A stretch of 38,657 nt of DNA from Aureispira sp. CCB-QB1. Its GTDB lineage: Bacteria; Bacteroidota; Bacteroidia; Chitinophagales; Saprospiraceae. The position numbers and the translations under genes were made by a program. How positions within the stretch are numbered: the stretch's first letter is position 1; each line of letters starts with the position of its first letter. Shown here one piece after another: positions 9,711-18,753 of the stretch. Where the stretch lies: positions 1-38,657 of the forward strand of contig NZ_JHBV01000011.1 of assembly GCF_000724545.1 (NCBI RefSeq), in the 5' to 3' direction. A model generated the notes under the pieces. The model worked only from the letters and a program-made list of their open reading frames with translations, had not been told where the DNA came from and ran no database searches.

Positions 9711-10041
9711 CTTTTTATATCAAAAAGAAGAATCGAACACCAATTAATTTTGCCTTTATCAAGATACTTTTTTTCTTTGTAAGGATTACTAGTATATTTG
9801 AGTAGGCAAACACAAATAACTAGTAAGGTTGGTTGATGCAATCCTTCGTGAGTGCTGTACAATTGATACAAAGATGTTTTTTGTTTTTGGGACAGCAAAG
9901 CAAAGAGTTAAGCGATAGCCGAGTTGGCTTGTGCTACCAGTACAAAGGAGCTGCTTATAAAATACTATGTAGTAGCAACAAAGCTAATCCACGAAGTATT
10001 ATTTATATACATAGAACTTACAATTAAAAACAAAATATAGT
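9711..10041. other. Intergenic leader region before paaZ
   Basis: No gene is supported. A TTG-initiated 64-codon frame (9833-10027) translates to a peptide without family features. The region presumably holds the paaZ promoter, but I see no clean TAnnTTTG element. Confidence 0.4.
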
Positions 10042-12117
10042 ATGGCTAATAAATTAGATAACTTCATCTTAGGTCAATGGACACCTTATGATGGCGATGG
10101 AATTATACAGCATAATGCAGTAACAGGTGCTGCTATATCCGCAGTGAATGGCGATGGAATGGACTTTGCTGCCATTTTGGATTACGGACGAAAAGTGGGA
10201 AATAGAAATTTGCGAACCATGACTTTCTTAGAGCGTGGTTTGATGCTTAAAAAGTTAGCCTTGTTCTTGCATAAAAAACGCAAAGAATATTATCCTATTA
10301 GTTATATGTCAGGTGCGACTAAAACAGATAGTTGGATTGATATAGATGGCGGGATAGGAACTTTATTTGCTTATGCAAGTTTAAGAAAAAAGTTTTCTGA
10401 CCAGCCTTATTATGTAGATGGAGAAATGGTGGGTTTATCTAAGGAAGGTAGTTTTGTTGGGCATCATATTATGGTTCCCAAAGCGGGCGTTGCGGTTCAC
10501 ATCAACGCATTTAACTTTCCTATTTGGGGAATGTTAGAAAAGTTAGCGGTTAATTTATTAGCAGGGATGCCAGCAGTTGTCAAGCCAGCTGAGCAAACAT
10601 CTTATTTGACACAAGTAATGGTCAAAGATATCATTGCTTCTGGAATTTTGCCAGAAGGAGCCTTGCAATTGGTTTGTGGTTCTGGAATTGGAATCTTAGA
10701 CACGGTCAATTCGCAAGATGTTGTTACTTTTACAGGATCTGCGCATACTGGGCGTATGTTGAAGGCATTGCCACATATTATTAATGAAGCTGTTACGTTC
10801 AATATGGAAGCGGATTCATTAAACTGTTCTGTACTAGGACCTGATGCAACACCAGATACGGAAGAGTTTCAACTATTTATTAAAGAGGTTCATCGTGAAA
10901 TGACTGTTAAGACGGGGCAGAAGTGTACTGCAATTCGCCGTATTATTGTCCCCGAAAACTTGGTGGAAGACGTGCAATTAGCTTTGAGTGCTCGATTGAA
11001 AAAAACAACCATTGGAGATCCTCAGGCTGAAGGCGTAAGAATGGGCTCTTTGGCAAGTCATGAACAGCTAAGTGAAGTATTAAAATCAGCTCAGTTATTA
11101 TCACAAGAAAACGAATTAGTCTATGGTAGTTTTGAGCGTGATTTTGAAGTAATTGGTGCAGATGTCAACAAAGGGGCTTTCTTGGCTCCAATGTTATTCT
11201 TAAATGACAATCCTTTCCAAAAAACAGAAGTACATAGCATTGAGGCTTTTGGTCCAATTAGTACCATTATGCCTTACAAAAATATAGAGGAAGCAGTAGA
11301 GCTGGCCAATATGGGAAAAGGTTCATTAGTTAGCTCAATTGCTACTTATGATGATACTATAGCTAGACAATATGTCTTAGGAGCAGCAACGCATCACGGT
11401 CGTATTCTGGTACTAAATAGAGAATCTGCTAAAGAGAGTACGGGGCATGGTTCTCCGATGCCTTTGATGGCACATGGTGGTCCTGGTCGTGCTGGTGGAG
11501 GTGAAGAAATGGGTGGTTTGCGTGGTGTAAAACATTATTTGCAACGCACTGCTATTCAAGGGACACCGACTACATTGACGCATTTGACAGGGGTTTATCA
11601 GTATGGAGCAAAAGGAATTGAGCATCCTGTACATCCATTCCGCAAGCACTTTGAAGAATTAAAGGTAGGCGAGCAATGGATTACAGCGAAACATACGGTA
11701 ACCGTAGCAGATATAGTCAACTTTGCCAATGTTAGCGGTGACCATTTCTATGCGCATACAGACGAAACTTCTTTGGATGGAACTATCTTTGAAGGTCGTG
11801 TGGCGCATGGCTATTGGGTACTAGCAAAAGCAGCAGGTTTGTTTGTAGAGGCAAAAAAAGGTCCTGTTTTGTTAAATTATGGCTTGGATGAATGTCGTTT
11901 TACAAAACCAGTGTATCCTGGGATGACAATTGGGGTTAAATTTACAGTAAAAGAGAAAGTAGATCAAGAAAAGAAAAGTGAAGATGATATCGCCAAAGGT
12001 ATTGTGAAATTTATGGTGGACGTTTATGATGAAACGGGAGAGACTTGTGCGTTAGCAACCATTTTAACGATGGTACGCAAACTAGATCAAGATGGCGAAG
12101 TGATTGCAGTGGATTAA
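10042..12117 (+). CDS. paaZ: Bifunctional PaaZ: oxepin-CoA hydrolase / 3-oxo-5,6-dehydrosuberyl-CoA semialdehyde dehydrogenase
   Basis: 691 residues. The N-terminal ~520 residues are an aldehyde dehydrogenase: INAFNFP (154-160), Glu256 in [10 protein letters not shown], and Cys295 in KTGQKCTA, the same positions as in E. coli PaaZ. The C-terminal ~150 residues are a MaoC/R-specific hydratase hot-dog domain with catalytic Asp567 and His572 in [11 protein letters not shown] and the FEGRVAHGY motif. The fused enzyme opens the oxepin-CoA ring of phenylacetyl-CoA catabolism and immediately oxidises the reactive semialdehyde with NADP. The full domain pair and both catalytic sites are intact. The enoyl-CoA hydratase gene follows after 79 bases without a hairpin, suggesting a paaZ-hydratase operon. 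The ring epoxidase genes paaABCDE are not in the window. Confidence 0.95.
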   Translation: MANKLDNFILGQWTPYDGDGIIQHNAVTGAAISAVNGDGMDFAAILDYGRKVGNRNLRTMTFLERGLMLKKLALFLHKKRKEYYPISYMSGATKTDSWIDIDGGIGTLFAYASLRKKFSDQPYYVDGEMVGLSKEGSFVGHHIMVPKAGVAVHINAFNFPIWGMLEKLAVNLLAGMPAVVKPAEQTSYLTQVMVKDIIASGILPEGALQLVCGSGIGILDTVNSQDVVTFTGSAHTGRMLKALPHIINEAVTFNMEADSLNCSVLGPDATPDTEEFQLFIKEVHREMTVKTGQKCTAIRRIIVPENLVEDVQLALSARLKKTTIGDPQAEGVRMGSLASHEQLSEVLKSAQLLSQENELVYGSFERDFEVIGADVNKGAFLAPMLFLNDNPFQKTEVHSIEAFGPISTIMPYKNIEEAVELANMGKGSLVSSIATYDDTIARQYVLGAATHHGRILVLNRESAKESTGHGSPMPLMAHGGPGRAGGGEEMGGLRGVKHYLQRTAIQGTPTTLTHLTGVYQYGAKGIEHPVHPFRKHFEELKVGEQWITAKHTVTVADIVNFANVSGDHFYAHTDETSLDGTIFEGRVAHGYWVLAKAAGLFVEAKKGPVLLNYGLDECRFTKPVYPGMTIGVKFTVKEKVDQEKKSEDDIAKGIVKFMVDVYDETGETCALATILTMVRKLDQDGEVIAVD

Positions 12118-12196
12118 ACTTCTTTATTGTAACTTAGTATAGAAGTAATAAAATTAGTTTTATGAGCAATAATGTTGAATAAATAGATAATTAATA

Positions 12197-12979
12197 ATGG
12201 AAGATAAAAGAGAATTAGGCTCAGTAGAAGTGAGCATTGAAAATAAGGTGGCTACTATTGAATTTTTTCACCCTTCACACAACTCTCTCCCTGGTAAGTT
12301 GTTGGCAAAATTGGCAGATACGATTACCGAAGTAGGAAAAGATGATGAAGTAGTTGTTATTATTCTAAAAAGTAGCGGAGAACGTACATTCTGTGCAGGA
12401 GCTAGTTTCGATGAGTTGATTTCTATCAAAGATTTTGAGACAGGTCATGCCTTTTTTATGGGGTTTGCTAATGTTATCAATGCGTGTAGAAAATGTCCTA
12501 AACTTATTATAGGACGGGTACATGGAAAAGCTGTTGGTGGTGGTGTCGGCGTTGCCTCAGCTGTAGATTATTGTTATGCTACTCGATATGCTGCTGTAAA
12601 ATTGAGTGAATTGGCAATCGGAATTGGTCCTTTTGTTGTTGGTCCAGCGGTTGAACGCAAAGTTGGAACTTCTGCTTTTTCTCAAATGGCAATCAATGCA
12701 ACAGCTTGGTACTCGCCAGAATGGGCACAGCAGCAAGGCTTGTATGCTGACGTATCAGAAACAGTAGAGGAAATGGATACAAAGATATCTTTGTTAGCAA
12801 GCACATTGGCTAAGTCTAACCCAGAAGCACAGCAATTGTTGAAAAAAGTATTTTGGGAAGGAACGGAGCAATGGGACGATTTGTTGTCTGAACGTGCCGC
12901 TATGAGTGGTCGATTGGTTTTGTCTGATTTTACAGTTGAAGCAATCAATACTTTTAAGGCGAAAGTAAAACAAAAGTAA
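12197..12979 (+). CDS. Enoyl-CoA hydratase/isomerase family protein (PaaG/PaaF-like)
   Basis: 260 residues, crotonase fold. Oxyanion-hole elements are FCAGASFDEL and HGKAVGGGVG (110-118). By alignment to classical enoyl-CoA hydratase, the first catalytic Glu (GGGCE) is replaced by Gly118, while the second Glu is present as Glu138 in KLSELAIG exactly 20 residues later. One acidic residue is the pattern of isomerase-type crotonases rather than two-Glu hydratases. Next to paaZ, an isomerase like PaaG (epoxyphenylacetyl-CoA to oxepin-CoA) or a hydratase like PaaF are the obvious candidates; the missing Glu favours the former. Cytoplasmic; probably co-transcribed with paaZ. Confidence 0.82.
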   Translation: MEDKRELGSVEVSIENKVATIEFFHPSHNSLPGKLLAKLADTITEVGKDDEVVVIILKSSGERTFCAGASFDELISIKDFETGHAFFMGFANVINACRKCPKLIIGRVHGKAVGGGVGVASAVDYCYATRYAAVKLSELAIGIGPFVVGPAVERKVGTSAFSQMAINATAWYSPEWAQQQGLYADVSETVEEMDTKISLLASTLAKSNPEAQQLLKKVFWEGTEQWDDLLSERAAMSGRLVLSDFTVEAINTFKAKVKQK

Positions 12980-12999
12980 CGGATTGGTTATGATATTAA

Positions 13000-13036
13000 A
13001 AGCCCCCTAGCAAATGTTCAATTGGTTAGGGGGCTT
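13000..13036. terminator. Bidirectional terminator between converging genes
   Basis: A GC-rich 10-bp perfect stem, AAGCCCCCTA (13000-13009) with 13027-13036, with T-rich flanks on both sides, between the hydratase and DUF1772 stop codons. Confidence 0.88.
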
Positions 13037-13042
13037 GTTTGA

Positions 13043-13537
13043 TTATTTCAACCACAAAAAAACAGCAATTAACAAGAGTATAAAACTACTAAAAGAACTC
13101 CAAGTTCGATATAGATTGAACTGATTCCAAGGCTGCTCGATTTGGATTCTTAATTCATCCAAGACGTCAGGCGATAGAATTTCTAAATGGCTTTGATCTA
13201 GTATATTGTTGAGAGGAATATTGCCTAGAATAGTAACCAAAAACGTCCCGATAAAATAAAGAATTCCTGCACTTAAAATCAATCTAAATATATTGGGAGG
13301 AGCTGTTACATAGTTGAAGGCAATACTTAAAAGTAACATTGCAATAGGAGCTAAAAATGCTATATAAAATAAAGGGTTTAGAATGACTCGATTCATGGCT
13401 TGCAATGCTTTGAGGTATTCCAAAGAATTTAGTTTGCCAATGCCTGGTGTAACCGCATTGGTCCACGTAAAAAAAATCCCTGCCATAAAGCCAGTGCTAA
13501 GTACGGCTAGCAACAATAATAGTAATGAAAGTTTCAT
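13043..13537 (-). CDS. DUF1772 (anthrone oxygenase-like) membrane protein
   Basis: 164 residues with four hydrophobic helices (about 3-25, 55-76, 84-105 and 148-163). The conserved DUF1772 features are GFMAGIFFTWTNAVTPG near the N-terminus, QAMNRVILNPLF, NIPLNN, and the W-N-x-x-x-x-R-T segment before the last helix. Members are integral inner-membrane proteins of unknown activity, often induced beside transcription regulators and short-chain oxidoreductases. Here it is the last of three minus-strand genes (AraC regulator, NAD(P)-binding protein, this one), which fits that pattern. Confidence 0.83.
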   Translation of the reverse strand: MKLSLLLLLLAVLSTGFMAGIFFTWTNAVTPGIGKLNSLEYLKALQAMNRVILNPLFYIAFLAPIAMLLLSIAFNYVTAPPNIFRLILSAGILYFIGTFLVTILGNIPLNNILDQSHLEILSPDVLDELRIQIEQPWNQFNLYRTWSSFSSFILLLIAVFLWLK

Positions 13538-13672
13538 TGTTTTGTATTAGAATTAAGATTTTGCTTGAAAATTAAGTAAAGGTGCTTTACTCCAAAGCTT
13601 TATGAATAGTGCCTTTGAGAGAATTGACTGGTAGTATTTTGAAAGAAAAAAATTATAAAAAGCAACTAAACA

Positions 13673-14305
13673 CTAATAGGACAAACCTGGGGATTTAAAG
13701 AGATAATGGTTGCTGTATAGTTGTTGTAGTATGAAATGAGCAATATCAGCTCTAGAAATTTTTAACTTTAGAGAGCGATGGGAAGGAGAAAAACCATGTT
13801 GATAGTTTTTGGTTTGAGGACCATCGGTGAACGCTCCTGGTCGTACAATTGTCCAATTTAAGTTGCTCTGAGTGACGAAACGCTCTTGTTGTTGGTGATC
13901 TAGAAAAACAGGTTTTAAAAACCATCCAAACATGATGTATTTCCAAAAGAAATTCAAGTTGCTGTAGCTATTTCCTGCCCCTAATGTCGATTGGCAAATC
14001 AAGCGATTTACCCCTGTTTTTTCCATTGCTTGGATAATATGTTGAGTACCGATAGAGCGAACAACACTTTTTCTATTTGCTCCAGCACCTAGAACAACAA
14101 TAACAGCTTCTTTTCCTATTATGGCTTTTTCTACCGCTTCTTTGTGCAAAACATCTCCTTGTATTTTGTAAAGTTTGGGATGATCGAACTCGTTGAGTTT
14201 GCTAATATCTCTACTAAATGTGCTGACTTCATGCCCTTGTTCTAAAGCTTGTTGTATCAAATGCTTTCCAACCGTTCCTGAGGCTCCAAATATAATGACT
14301 TTCAT
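13673..14305 (-). CDS. NAD(P)-binding Rossmann-fold protein (atypical SDR / NAD(P)H-binding family)
   Basis: 210 residues. Starts with the nucleotide-binding motif IFGASGTVGKHL (GASGTVG at 7-13), followed by DVLHKEAVEKAI and VIVVLGAGANR, typical of atypical SDRs in the NmrA/BLVRB-like NAD(P)H-binding group. ICQSTLGAGNSYS and WTIVRPGAFTDGP match the later substrate-side segments. It lacks the YxxxK pair of classical SDRs, as this subgroup does. It could be a flavin/quinone reductase or a redox sensor. Located 103 bases downstream of the AraC gene and 135 upstream of DUF1772. Confidence 0.82.
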   Translation of the reverse strand: MKVIIFGASGTVGKHLIQQALEQGHEVSTFSRDISKLNEFDHPKLYKIQGDVLHKEAVEKAIIGKEAVIVVLGAGANRKSVVRSIGTQHIIQAMEKTGVNRLICQSTLGAGNSYSNLNFFWKYIMFGWFLKPVFLDHQQQERFVTQSNLNWTIVRPGAFTDGPQTKNYQHGFSPSHRSLKLKISRADIAHFILQQLYSNHYLFKSPGLSY

Positions 14306-14408
14306 GGCTAATTTTGTTTATGATTGTGTTTAAGTGAATTAGTAACACAAAGGTAGGCTAGCTAAATGCCAAAGAATAGAACAAAACCGACAAAGTATAA
14401 AGGGAAGA

Positions 14409-15191
14409 TTAGAATTGATTTTTTAGATAAAAAGAAGGGGTTTGACCAGTGTATTTTTTAAACGTTCGAATAAAATGAGATTGATCGGCAAAGCCACTAT
14501 CTAAGCCAACCTCTGTTAGTTTATCAAAATTTGAGGTGTGGAGCTGATTCAAGGAACATTGAAATTGTATAATTCGAGCAAATTGTTTGGGGCTTAGTCC
14601 TACTTCTGTTCTAAAATGGCGCTCAAAAGTCCGTTCAGTGAGATAAACTTGGTGCAAAATATCTTTGATTTTAATTTGACCTTTTTGTTGAATAATAATA
14701 CTAATAGCTTTTTGGATGCTATCATTTGGAGGAACGGCATGAGCATCAATTAATGCAGCTGCCAATTCAGTCAAAATTTGACTTTGAGTTTTTAGGCTGT
14801 TAGTTGCTTTGAGGCGTTGTAAATAGACAGAGGCATCTACTTGTTGGGTAGATAGTAAGTCATAACATTCATCGTTTAGGGTACGAGGGTTAATGTTTAG
14901 GAGGTATTTAGAAGCAAAAGGGTAGAGCTGAAGAACGATAAATCTATATGGACCTTGAACATCTAAGGAAACAGGGGCTATGGTTTGACCATATAAAAAC
15001 AATTCAGATAGTTTTTTCTTTTTGGGAAGTAAATAAAAGCCATTGGATGATTGTTGAAACATGATACCAGGGTAACCATCTGCATATAAGGGGATATGTG
15101 TATGAGCATTTTTAGCATTATTTTCTCCTTCCATAATACAATTAACAAAAGGCTTTAATTTATTGCTGACTTCGTAGTTTATTTTATTCAT
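14409..15191 (-). CDS. AraC-family transcriptional regulator
   Basis: 260 residues. The N-terminal half is a cupin-like sensor (HIPLYADGYPGIMFQ, GQTIAPVSLDVQGPYRFIVLQL) of the kind paired with an AraC domain in Bacteroidota. The C-terminal ~100 residues hold the double helix-turn-helix: IKDILHQVYLTERTFERHFR, then GLSPKQFARIIQFQ and the signature SGFADQSHFIRTFKKYTGQTP. It likely controls the two genes downstream on the same strand, and possibly itself. The inducer is unknown. Confidence 0.9.
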   Translation of the reverse strand: MNKINYEVSNKLKPFVNCIMEGENNAKNAHTHIPLYADGYPGIMFQQSSNGFYLLPKKKKLSELFLYGQTIAPVSLDVQGPYRFIVLQLYPFASKYLLNINPRTLNDECYDLLSTQQVDASVYLQRLKATNSLKTQSQILTELAAALIDAHAVPPNDSIQKAISIIIQQKGQIKIKDILHQVYLTERTFERHFRTEVGLSPKQFARIIQFQCSLNQLHTSNFDKLTEVGLDSGFADQSHFIRTFKKYTGQTPSFYLKNQF

Positions 15192-15963
15192 AAAGGAGAT
15201 AACGATTTGTAATTAAATCAATCTATTAAATTTCTTGCCTCTTTTGATACATAGAGTCAATTAGTGGTTAGCTTTTTTTATGAAGTAGATGACCTCATTA
15301 CTAAGTATAAAAATCTATAAAATATAAAAAAAAGGCAATAGAAGTAATTTGCTTAGAGAACTAAGTACTGTTTGCAAATAATTAACACTTTGTCAAAGAT
15401 TTGTGTTAAAAGTAGCAATGTATTTTAACAAAAAATCCTCCATGTTGCACCACGGATTCATAAGTTTTTGTTAACACGTAAAGTCTTAGGAAAAAGTTAA
15501 AATTTGCCTATAAACAAACTAATATAGCACATTGTTGCAGTGACAAAATAGAAGAACGATAAAATAGAAAAATGAGTAAGATTTAAAGCGAAAATTTGCA
15601 ATTATATGTTTTAAATAGCCTCTTAGCAAAAGCTTTTGAATAGCTTTTGGGGTTATTGTAATCTATTGATAATTAATTGAATAGAATTTAGTTTAGAGCT
15701 TGGTTTTAGATGGTGAGTTTGATTTTTTGGTTAGATTAAGTCTATATCTATTTGTTTTTTTGATAAATAGGATTAGGCAAAGAAACTACATGAAAATATG
15801 TACTAAGTTTCATAAGTTAAAGTAGAGTAGTAGTTTAAAAATATACTGGATTCTAAACAAAAAAAGATGTACTTTTGCGCTGTCTTAAGGTTAATGTAAT
15901 ACTAAGTTAACATTTAGACGAAACCAAAACTTCATTTTATTTAACCAACAAACTTCTAAAATT
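15192..15963. other. Long non-coding stretch between the AraC and lipoprotein genes
   Basis: About 770 bases with no supported gene on either strand and divergent genes at both ends. It contains a two-part hairpin at 15614-15657: outer AATAGCC/GGTTATT with one G-U pair, inner CAAAAGC (15627-15633) with GCTTTTG (15643-15649). It could hold an unseen small RNA or a long leader, but I cannot assign one. Confidence 0.45.
15870..15877 (+). promoter_or_regulatory. Candidate -7 promoter element (TACTTTTG) for the lipoprotein gene
   Basis: Exact TAnnTTTG match about 87 bases upstream of the lipoprotein ATG. No clear TTG is seen at -33, so this is a half-site call. Confidence 0.5.
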
Positions 15964-16473
15964 ATGAAGAAATTGACTTTAGCTGCTATCGTTATGATGG
16001 TAATAGCAGTACTAGGTACTTCTTGTACAAAAACTCAAACTGCTCCAGCTGAGCCAGGAACAGCAATGGTAACTCTTCACTTAGGTATCAACACAGATGA
16101 AACAAACGATACTACTTACAACGGTAGTGCAATGACTCAATATGAGAACGTTCCTGCTGGAACTGTTGTTAAATTTGTGGTAAACTCTGAGAAATTACAA
16201 GAGAATCCTGTTGCTGGATATTCTTATGACAAATTAACTTATGACGGTACTGTAGATGCTTCTGGTGATGTAGTAGTTGAGTTGCCAGCTATCGGAACTC
16301 CTTACGATGTAGATGTTAAATTCCCAGATTTGGAATTGGACGTTAGAAGAGAGCGTTTTAATACGGTAACAGGTAACGATGAAGTAATCACAGAGACTGA
16401 AATCTTCACGAAAGGAGATGAGGCTGTTTCTGTTTGGGATGGTGCTGTAATTATCCAAGAACACAACTATTAA
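15964..16473 (+). CDS. Putative lipoprotein of unknown function
   Basis: 169 residues. Lipobox LGTSC with Cys21 after a hydrophobic signal (MKKLTLAAIVMMVIAV). The mature part is beta-rich and acidic (VTLHLGINTDETNDTTY, VVKFVVNSEKL, YDVDVKFPDLELDVRRE), suggesting an Ig-like or lipocalin-like sandwich. No family recognised. It is followed at short distance by two outer-membrane barrel genes on the same strand; a hairpin at 16500 lies in between. Envelope role is inferred from lipidation and neighbours. Codon use looks like that of a well-expressed gene (many ACT/GTA/AAC codons, as in the following barrel gene). Confidence 0.8.
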   Translation: MKKLTLAAIVMMVIAVLGTSCTKTQTAPAEPGTAMVTLHLGINTDETNDTTYNGSAMTQYENVPAGTVVKFVVNSEKLQENPVAGYSYDKLTYDGTVDASGDVVVELPAIGTPYDVDVKFPDLELDVRRERFNTVTGNDEVITETEIFTKGDEAVSVWDGAVIIQEHNY

Positions 16474-16499
16474 AAAGAATCTTTTAGTTTATGTTAAAG

Positions 16500-16520
16500 A
16501 ACAAGGTTGCAAACTTTGTT
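16500..16520 (+). terminator. Hairpin between lipoprotein and first barrel gene
   Basis: A 9-bp stem AACAAGGTT/AACTTTGTT with one G-U pair and a 3-base loop, followed by a broken T-rich run. It may be a partial terminator that lowers expression of the barrel gene. Confidence 0.45.
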
Positions 16521-16588
16521 TCGCATTTTATTGGTTTTGTTGAATAGCAAGATCATAAAAAACACAAACTATCAAAAAAACTTATGTA

Positions 16589-17440
16589 ATGAAAAAAGTA
16601 TTATTATTAGTAGTATGTTCTTTCTTGTTTTTTGGTGCTAATGCACAAGATGAGCCACTAACAGGCAAAAAAGGACAACTAATTCTTCCTGAATCTGGTG
16701 ATATCGGATTGGGAGTTAACATGATTCCTTTCTTTAACTGGTTTGGAAACTCTTTTAACAATAATTCAAATAACCTATACGCTTCTTCTAACAAGTTTTT
16801 CAATGTATTTGGAAACTCTGTTATTATGGGGAAATACATGTTGTCAGAGAAAACAGCTGCTCGTGTACACTTTGGTTTTAACTTGAGTTCTGTGACAGAA
16901 AACCAATACGTTAGAGATAATTCTTCTAACAATCCAATGGATATGGTTTTGGATTCTAGAAAAGCAGATAACGGACACTATACATTAGCATTGGGTTACG
17001 AAATGAGAAGAGGTAAAGGTCGTATCCAAGGATACTATGGTCTTGATCTTATTTTGAGATTACAACAATCTACTGGATATATCTATTCTTATGGTAATGG
17101 ATATTCTAACGCTAACGTTGTTCCTACATCTTACGATTGGGGAACAAACATCAATGGTAACGAAAGAGTATTGACTGATGGATCAAGCACTACTTTTGGC
17201 GTTGGACTTAGAGGTTTTGTAGGAGTAGAATACTTCGTAGCACCTAAACTTTCTCTAGGAGTAGAGTTTGGATGGGGGCTTGCATTGAACTCTACATTTG
17301 AAAGAACAACTTCTTCTGAGTACTTTAATGTTACTACAGGTGAAGCAGGAATCAACAATACTACTACTGGCGCAACAACTGCATTTTCTGCTGGTGTTGA
17401 CAACATGAATGGTGCTGTATTTATGTTCTTTTATTTCTAA
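16589..17440 (+). CDS. Outer-membrane beta-barrel protein, tandem paralog 1
   Basis: 283 residues. Signal peptide ends in ANAQ (about 1-19). The mature protein has alternating amphipathic strands rich in Gly, Tyr and aromatic girdle residues (VFGNSVIMGKYMLSEKTAARV, GYEMRRGKGRIQGYYGLDL, FGVGLRGFVGVEYFVAP) and ends in Phe (VFMFFYF), the usual last residue of outer-membrane barrels. Closely related over its full length to the next gene. About 10-12 strands would fit the length. Substrate unknown; no SusC/TonB features. Closed by a strong terminator at 17472. Confidence 0.85.
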   Translation: MKKVLLLVVCSFLFFGANAQDEPLTGKKGQLILPESGDIGLGVNMIPFFNWFGNSFNNNSNNLYASSNKFFNVFGNSVIMGKYMLSEKTAARVHFGFNLSSVTENQYVRDNSSNNPMDMVLDSRKADNGHYTLALGYEMRRGKGRIQGYYGLDLILRLQQSTGYIYSYGNGYSNANVVPTSYDWGTNINGNERVLTDGSSTTFGVGLRGFVGVEYFVAPKLSLGVEFGWGLALNSTFERTTSSEYFNVTTGEAGINNTTTGATTAFSAGVDNMNGAVFMFFYF

Positions 17441-17471
17441 TAAAGAATATATACACTATAATAACATAACT

Positions 17472-17505
17472 AAAGAGGCTGTCTGAAAAGGGCAGCCTCT
17501 TTTTG
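17472..17505 (+). terminator. Rho-independent terminator after barrel paralog 1
   Basis: A 10-bp perfect stem, AAAGAGGCTG (17472-17481) with 17493-17502, 11-base loop, followed by a T run. Confidence 0.88.
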
Positions 17506-17602
17506 TATTTACTAGTTCAATTCTTAGTAATCATTTTTTTCCGATTACTTAATTCCCCAATACCATGCAATAATGAGATGTATTGCAACAAAAAAAATTA
17601 AA

Positions 17603-18550
17603 ATGAAAATAACAACTATATGTCTATTACTCTTCATTAGCTTTGTTCACCTTCAAGCTCAAGACGAACTTTTGACAAATGATAAAGGACAGGTTATTGT
17701 TCCCGAAAAAGGTGACATAGGTCTAGGAGTGAATATGATTCCTGTATTTTATTGGCTTGGAAATTCTTTTAATTCAACAGCTAATAACAATTACGCGAAC
17801 AACGATAAATTTTTTGCAGTTTTTGGCAATTCGGTACTGATTGGAAAATACATGTTGACAAATCAATCGGCACTAAGACTAGCTTGGGGTATTAATTTGG
17901 GGCATTCTGTCAAAGAACAATATATACAAGATGATGCCTCTAACGATCCTTCTACAATGGTAAAAGATAGTCGTACATTAAACTGGAGTCAAGCAAGCTT
18001 AGGATTGGGATATGAAATGCGAAAAGGCAAGGGCAGGTTACAAGGTTTTTGGGGAGGCGATATTCGTCTTACTTATAATCAAAGTAGTGATTATCGTTAT
18101 ACATATGGTAATGGTTACTCATTATCCAATCTTGTTCCTACCTCGTATGATTGGGGCACCAACTTAAATGGAAACAAAAGAACAATAGCTCATACGGGAT
18201 TGAATGCTTTTGGTGTTGGACTTAGAGGTTTTGTAGGTGCCGAATATTTTGTTGCACCCAAGGTTTGTATTGGAGCAGAGTTTGGATGGGGAGTAATGTA
18301 TCAGCATACATTGGCGACAACAATTTCTGAAGAGTACTTCAATGTTGTTAATCAGGAGGTTGCTGTTGAACATAATTATATTGCTGCAAAAAATGAAGTT
18401 ACGGCTGGCGTTGATAATTTTGATGGAACAATTTATTTAATGTTCTTTTTTAATACCAATGGTCAGGCTACGCCTCAAAAGAGCAGGGATAATGTTAATA
18501 AAACAGAAAAAAAGAGCAAAAAAAGTGTGCGCGGAAATAGTCGTTTTTAA
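17603..18550 (+). CDS. Outer-membrane beta-barrel protein, tandem paralog 2, with extra basic tail
   Basis: 315 residues from the ATG at 17603, which begins the signal peptide (MKITTICLLLFISFVHLQAQ); the in-frame ATG at 17573 would add ten basic residues ahead of it. It matches paralog 1 along its length, sharing GDIGLGVNMIP, NSFN, KYMLT, GYEMRKGKGR, VPTSYDWGTN, VGLRGFVG and EYFVAPK. Unlike paralog 1 it continues about 31 residues past the final aromatic strand (IYLMFFF) into a Lys/Ser/Asn-rich tail. That is odd because barrel recognition normally uses a terminal Phe; notably this tail also ends in Phe. The tail could be periplasmic. Function unknown. Confidence 0.83.
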   Translation: MKITTICLLLFISFVHLQAQDELLTNDKGQVIVPEKGDIGLGVNMIPVFYWLGNSFNSTANNNYANNDKFFAVFGNSVLIGKYMLTNQSALRLAWGINLGHSVKEQYIQDDASNDPSTMVKDSRTLNWSQASLGLGYEMRKGKGRLQGFWGGDIRLTYNQSSDYRYTYGNGYSLSNLVPTSYDWGTNLNGNKRTIAHTGLNAFGVGLRGFVGAEYFVAPKVCIGAEFGWGVMYQHTLATTISEEYFNVVNQEVAVEHNYIAAKNEVTAGVDNFDGTIYLMFFFNTNGQATPQKSRDNVNKTEKKSKKSVRGNSRF

Positions 18551-18659
18551 CAAAGAAAAGTTGGACTCTACTTCGTTGCTTGAGAATATTGATTATCAAA
18601 AATATAAACAATTTTAAAGCAAGAGTAGTTTGTGCAAAACACAGTATTAAGGGGCGTTT

Positions 18660-18702
18660 AAGTTGTTGGGGAGAATATTAATTTCTTCAACAACTTTTTT
18701 TA
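18660..18702 (+). terminator. Rho-independent terminator after barrel paralog 2
   Basis: Stem AAGTTGTTG (18660-18668) with CAACAACTT (18688-18696), then a T run. Confidence 0.8.
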
Positions 18703-18753
18703 TTGGTGTTCTTGTAGGCACAATTGTTGAATAGCAATTAAAAAAATTAAAAT

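Noticed and set aside
9833-10027. 64-codon ORF before paaZ
   Set aside because: TTG start, no family features, sits in the leader of paaZ.
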